Positions 60,482 to 64,000 of a stretch of DNA of 64,000 nt are shown here, piece by piece. The stretch spans positions 2,914,001 to 2,978,000 of the forward strand of contig NZ_CP108458.1 of assembly GCF_036242395.1 (NCBI RefSeq), read 5' to 3'. The position numbers and the translations under genes were made by a program. The first letter of the stretch is position 1. Each line of letters starts with the position of its first letter. The notes beneath the pieces were generated by a model, which had not been told where the DNA came from, did not search any database, and saw nothing but the letters and a program-made list of their open reading frames with translations. The DNA is from Kitasatospora sp. NBC_01266 (lineage in GTDB: Bacteria; Actinomycetota; Actinomycetes; Streptomycetales; Streptomycetaceae).

Positions 60482-63400
60482 CGCGTACCAGCATCCCATG
60501 GGCGACCGACAGGACCGAAGCTCCCGCAGCGCGGGCACCGGCGTGCAGAGGCCGGAGCGCAGAGACCGGAGACAATGGTCTGCGTGAGTTCTCCTGACAT
60601 CCGTGATGACATCCCCGACACGCGCGACATCGCCACCGATGCCCCCGGGGCCGCCGGTCGGCAGCTGCTCGTCCTTGCCGACCGCGACGAGGCCGAGGCG
60701 GTGGCCGAGGCGCTGCTCGAACAGTGGCCCCTGCTCGGCCCGTTGGAGCTGGTCCGGGACGCCCTGGCCGGTGAGGACGACGCCGAGGACGCCCAGTGGC
60801 TGGTGGTCCTGGAGGAGCCCGCGAGCGGCTGGGACGCGGTGCTGCTGGCAGGGGTGGACGCCGTGGCGGCAGAGCATGAGGGGTGGCGCGAGGAGGGGTA
60901 GCGGCTTCGGTGGTACTGGTGCCGTCGCTGCTGCTGTTTCCGGTGACGGCACCAGCGTCGTCGCCGTCGCTGTCCTGGTGCGGGTGGGTGAGTGCGTGCA
61001 GGGCGGCGGGGGTGTCGCCGAGGACGGCGATGTCGCCCGACCGGTCGGTGCGCAGCACGGTGGCGCCCTGGGCGCGCAGTCGGTCGACGGTACGGGCGGC
61101 CGGGTGACCGTAGGGGTTGTCGGCGCCGACCGAGATCAGCACGAGCCGGGGATGCAGGGCCCGGGCCAACTCCCAGTCCTGGTTGGCCGAGCCGTGGTGA
61201 GCCACCTTGAGGACGTCGACCGGGCCCGGCCGCACCCGGCTGAGGAGTTCGGCCTGGGCGGCCGGTTCGAGGTCACCGAGCAGCGCCAGTCGCAGGCCAC
61301 CGGCCCTGACCAGCAGCGCGATGCTCGCGTTGTTCGCCCCCGGCGTCGCCGGACCCAACTCCCCGACCGGCCACAGCACGTCCCAGGACAGCTCGGGCCC
61401 GGCCACCCGGTGCTCCCCCGGCACCGCCCGCAGCAGCGGCACCCCCGCCTGTGCCGCCCACCGGGTCACCTTGGCGACCTCCCCCGGCGGCGTCGCCACG
61501 GTGGTCGTCTCGATCGCGCCGACCGAACGGTCGCGCAACACACCCGGCAGGCCCTCACTGTGATCGGCATGGAAGTGGGTCAGCAGCACCATCGGCACCC
61601 GGGTGATCCCCAGATCGCGCAGGCAGGCATCGGCTGCCGCCGGATCGGGACCGGTGTCGACGACCACGGCGGTGTCCGTGGCATCGTCCCCCGGTCCGCT
61701 GGTGACGGGGAGCACGAGCAGATCCCCCTGGCCGACCGAACACATGATGAGCCGGGCTCCGGTGGGCGGCCAGCCGGTGGCGATCCGGACCAGCGGTGCC
61801 GGACGGAGCAGGAGCAGCAGGAAGCCGACCGCGAGCACGGCGGCCACCAGAGCACGGACCCGCCGCCGCACCGGGGTTCGGAGACCGGAGGTGGACAGCA
61901 CGCCGATCTGCCGCCCCGCCGGCTCGGGTTCGGAGCCGGACCCGAGGGCGGGCGGGAACTCGGCCAAGAGCGCGGGCTCGGAGTCGGAGTCGGAGTCGGG
62001 GTCAGGCTCGGGGTCGGGCTTCGCGGGCAGCAGCAGCCGAACCGCGTAGCAGGCCGCGAGGACGGCCAGCGCCAGGCTGACCGTGCCGGGCCAGCCCGGG
62101 GTCCAGTCGAGTTCGGCACCGGGGAGGGCCGCGCCCGATCTGGCCACCAGCGCGAGCCACTCGGTCGGCAGCGCGGCCAACTCCGCCAGGAACCGGGCGA
62201 GCCCGGCGGAGAACGGGGCGAGTGCCAGGCAGAGGAAGCCGATCAGGGTGGCCGGAGTGATGGCGAGTTCGGCGAGTACGTTGCACGGGATGCCCACCAG
62301 GCTGACGCGTGGCGCCAACAGCACCGTGACCGGCGCGCAGAACGCCTGGGCGGCAGCGGTGACGGCCACACCGCTCGCCAGATGGTGCGGCCAGCCGCGC
62401 TCGTGCAGCGCATGCGTCCAGCGCCGACCGGCGGTGAGCACCCCGAGCGTGGCGAGAGCCGACAGCAGGAACCCGTAGGAGCGGGCCAGGAACGGGTCCA
62501 CGAGCAGCAGCACCAGCACCCCGCCGGCCAGCGCCGGGACCGCTCGGCGAGGCCGCCCCATGGCGAGCGCGAGCAGGCCGACCAGGCCGGTGGCGGCCGC
62601 CCGCAGCACGCTCGGGTCGGGCCGGCAGAGCGTCACGAAAGCCACCGTCAGCACCGCGCCCAGCAGGGCCGAGACGCGCAGCGGAACGCCCAGCAGCGCG
62701 GCCAGCCCACCGCGCTCGGCGGTGCCGACCCGGGCGGGCGCGCCGAGCAGGACGGCGAGCACGATGGAGAGGTTGGCGCCGCTGACGGCCGTGAGGTGCA
62801 CCAGGTCGGTGACCCGGAACGCCTCGTCGAGATCGTCCGGCATCGCGGAGGTGTCGCCCACCACGAGCCCCGGGAGCAGCGCACGGGCGTCGGGGGACAA
62901 CCCCGCGCAGGCTGCGCGCAGGCCCGCGCGCAGCCGACCGGCCAGCCGCTGGGCCCAGTCGGGTGGGGCCAGTTGGCGCGGTGACCCCTGGGCGAGCAGG
63001 GCGGCTGCCGTGTCCCGGCCGGTCCCGGTGGCGGGCATCACCCGGGCCTGGGCGGCGATCCTCTCGGACGGCAGCAGGCCCTGCCAGGCGACGGTGTCGC
63101 GCTCCTGGACGATGAGTGTGACCGGCGTGCGGGTTCGCGTGGTGACACCGGTCGACGTGGTGACCTGGTCAGCGGTCGCGTCGACGGTGAGGAGCGGGTG
63201 GCCCGGGTTGGACCCGCGGGCGTGGGAGGTGCGGGTGCGCGGGTCACCGGTGACGGTGAGTTCGACCGAAACGCGGGTGGCAGCGGGCGTTGGGGTGGGA
63301 ACGGGGGGTCTGGCGGGGACGGGCCCCGGGCTGTCCGGGGCGGCGGCGCGCGCCAGCGCGGGCAGGGGGCCGCGCTGCAGGTCGGCAGTGTGCAGCACGG

Positions 63401-63767
63401 TGCAGGTGGTGGCTGCCGCGCCGGTGAGCAGCAGGGCGGCGGCCATCCCGAGTGGTGAGCGCGGTTGGCGACGGCCGTGCTGGTCGTTGTTCTGGTCGCG
63501 GTCGTGCTGATCTCGCTCGCTCCGGTGGTGACGACTGTTGTGATGGTGACGACAGTTGTGATGGTGGCGGTGGTTGCGGTGGACGAGGTGGACGATCAGC
63601 AGGACGACCACGGCGGCGCCGGCGGCGAGGCCGGCGGCACCCAGCAGCGTCGGCACCTGGTCGGCCTCGGCGCCGAGCAGCAGGGCGGTGACACACCAGG
63701 CAACGATGGCGGGCAGTAGCAAGCGAAGATCGGTGTCCTGCCTTGCGGCGGACGGAGGTTGCGACAT
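60372..63767 (-). CDS. comEC: ComEC/Rec2-type DNA-uptake membrane protein
   Basis: From the ATG at 63767 the frame encodes 1,131 residues. Residues 1-60 have two or three hydrophobic segments, 60-97 form a His-rich loop, about 100-300 include the OB-like part, 300-600 the competence domain with many membrane helices, and 690-930 a metallo-beta-lactamase domain with LLTHFHADHSEGLPG. ComEC forms the DNA-uptake channel in naturally competent bacteria. After about residue 930 the frame continues 200 residues through low-complexity sequence into holA; this tail is probably not genuine, so the true end may be near 60,900-61,000. Confidence 0.88.
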   Translation of the reverse strand: MSQPPSAARQDTDLRLLLPAIVAWCVTALLLGAEADQVPTLLGAAGLAAGAAVVVLLIVHLVHRNHRHHHNCRHHHNSRHHRSERDQHDRDQNNDQHGRRQPRSPLGMAAALLLTGAAATTCTVLHTADLQRGPLPALARAAAPDSPGPVPARPPVPTPTPAATRVSVELTVTGDPRTRTSHARGSNPGHPLLTVDATADQVTTSTGVTTRTRTPVTLIVQERDTVAWQGLLPSERIAAQARVMPATGTGRDTAAALLAQGSPRQLAPPDWAQRLAGRLRAGLRAACAGLSPDARALLPGLVVGDTSAMPDDLDEAFRVTDLVHLTAVSGANLSIVLAVLLGAPARVGTAERGGLAALLGVPLRVSALLGAVLTVAFVTLCRPDPSVLRAAATGLVGLLALAMGRPRRAVPALAGGVLVLLLVDPFLARSYGFLLSALATLGVLTAGRRWTHALHERGWPHHLASGVAVTAAAQAFCAPVTVLLAPRVSLVGIPCNVLAELAITPATLIGFLCLALAPFSAGLARFLAELAALPTEWLALVARSGAALPGAELDWTPGWPGTVSLALAVLAACYAVRLLLPAKPDPEPDPDSDSDSEPALLAEFPPALGSGSEPEPAGRQIGVLSTSGLRTPVRRRVRALVAAVLAVGFLLLLLRPAPLVRIATGWPPTGARLIMCSVGQGDLLVLPVTSGPGDDATDTAVVVDTGPDPAAADACLRDLGITRVPMVLLTHFHADHSEGLPGVLRDRSVGAIETTTVATPPGEVAKVTRWAAQAGVPLLRAVPGEHRVAGPELSWDVLWPVGELGPATPGANNASIALLVRAGGLRLALLGDLEPAAQAELLSRVRPGPVDVLKVAHHGSANQDWELARALHPRLVLISVGADNPYGHPAARTVDRLRAQGATVLRTDRSGDIAVLGDTPAALHALTHPHQDSDGDDAGAVTGNSSSDGTSTTEAATPPRATPHALPPRRPPLPAAPRPSRSRAPPGPPATGRPRRRPHRPGRPGPAPTGRAGATVRAAPRPPPRPRRGRQGRAAADRRPRGHRWRCRACRGCHHGCQENSRRPLSPVSALRPLHAGARAAGASVLSVAHGMLVRDGQEECTRRPARPADPCGRPGGAATRPCGCPGGGRS
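60584..60901 (+). CDS. Small acidic hypothetical protein, 105 aa
   Basis: The GTG at 60584 follows GGAGAC by about 10 bases; the upstream ATG at 60575 is too close to that site. The protein is acidic, with DRDEAEAVAEALLEQWP and GEDDAEDAQWLVVLEEP, and has the high third-position GC expected of a real gene. No family is recognised. It lies antisense to the extreme C-terminal part of the comEC frame, so one of the two is overcalled here. Confidence 0.6.
   Translation: MSSPDIRDDIPDTRDIATDAPGAAGRQLLVLADRDEAEAVAEALLEQWPLLGPLELVRDALAGEDDAEDAQWLVVLEEPASGWDAVLLAGVDAVAAEHEGWREEG
63533..63586. repeat. 18-bp in-frame tandem repeats in comEC
   Basis: Units start at 63533, 63551 and 63569 (the third diverged) and code for His/Asn/Arg blocks such as HHHNCR and HHHNSR. 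They form part of the His-rich loop. Confidence 0.6.
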
Positions 63768-63801
63768 CAGTGCCCCCGGAGGCGGGTGGGCGGGCGCGGG
63801 C

Positions 63802-64000
63802 TCACAGGGTCACCAGGGGTTTGAGTTCGGCGAGCTTGCGGTCTCCGATGCCACTGATCTGGCGGAGTTGGTCGAGCGAGCGGAACAGGCCGTGCGAACT
63901 TCGGAAGTCGAGGATGTGCTTGGCCAGCACCGGCCCCACTCCGGGCAGCGCGTCGAGTTGGTCCAGCGTTGCGTGGTTCAGGCTGATCGGGGCCTTCGGA
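63802..64000 (-). CDS. comEA: ComEA helix-hairpin-helix DNA-binding protein, 5' end outside window
   Basis: The last 65 codons are present, ending at TGA 63802-63804. They encode ISLNHATLDQLDALPGVGPV, LAKHILDFR, and LRQISGIGDRKLAEL, two helix-hairpin-helix motifs typical of the C-terminal DNA-binding domain of ComEA. ComEA is the membrane-anchored receptor that passes DNA to ComEC, the next gene 34 bp downstream. The N-terminal anchor lies beyond base 64000. Confidence 0.92.
   Translation of the reverse strand, partial: PKAPISLNHATLDQLDALPGVGPVLAKHILDFRSSHGLFRSLDQLRQISGIGDRKLAELKPLVTL

Overview
This window is high-GC chromosomal DNA from an actinomycete of the family Streptomycetaceae (Streptomyces, Kitasatospora or a close relative). 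The support is the strong G/C bias at third codon positions, many GTG and a few TTG starts, closely packed operons with 4-nt overlaps, and a core gene order (glyS, znuACB-zur, uppS-recO, leuA, era, ybeY-phoH, rsmE-dnaJ-hrcA, hemW, fadD, lepA, rpsT, holA, comEC-comEA) typical of that family. No tRNA, rRNA, CRISPR array, insertion sequence or prophage was found.

Positions 1-18,600 are accessory in character. They hold a partial two-component sensor kinase, two small unknown proteins, a secreted GH5 glycosidase, a TetR/SDR pair, a Tat-type secreted erythromycin-esterase homologue, a sedolisin-like secreted protease, an Scr1-type regulator with two DUF397 partners, a TetR/esterase divergent pair with an elaborate operator, a PadR/membrane-protein pair, a LysE exporter, an XRE/MFS divergent cassette and a NADAR protein. 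Many are one-regulator, one-effector modules separated by strong hairpin terminators.

Positions 18,600-31,200 are mostly core: glycyl-tRNA synthetase; the Zur-controlled zinc uptake operon znuACB with zur; uppS and recO; a TerB/zinc-ribbon protein; leuA preceded by a leucine-rich leader peptide and attenuator-like hairpin; a protealysin-like M4 protease with its emfourin-type inhibitor; then era, a 50-residue membrane protein and a cytidine-deaminase-like protein with no metal ligands. An accessory block (31,284-34,229: a small membrane protein and a second XRE/MFS cassette) interrupts the era-to-phoH cluster.

Positions 34,290-48,280 carry a CBS-domain transporter-like protein, ybeY, phoH, RNase Z, a HIT protein, a 1,095-residue tricorn-type protease, rsmE, dnaJ and hrcA (with a CIRCE operator upstream), the htpX-pspAB membrane-stress pair and a DUF3097 protein. 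Positions 48,300-64,000 carry hemW, a long-chain acyl-CoA ligase with a palindromic operator, a heterodimeric ABC exporter with one degenerate ATP site, lepA, rpsT, a membrane-anchored unknown, holA, a small acidic unknown, comEC with an unusual His-rich loop, and the 3' end of comEA.

The points that most deserve follow-up are a 140-nt nested palindrome filling the fadD-hemW gap, the leuA leader/attenuator, the protease-inhibitor operon, the inactive deaminase-like protein next to era, the TetR double-palindrome operator, the tandem DUF397 genes, short tandem repeats (often 17 bp) at gene ends, and the uncertain 3' end of comEC.
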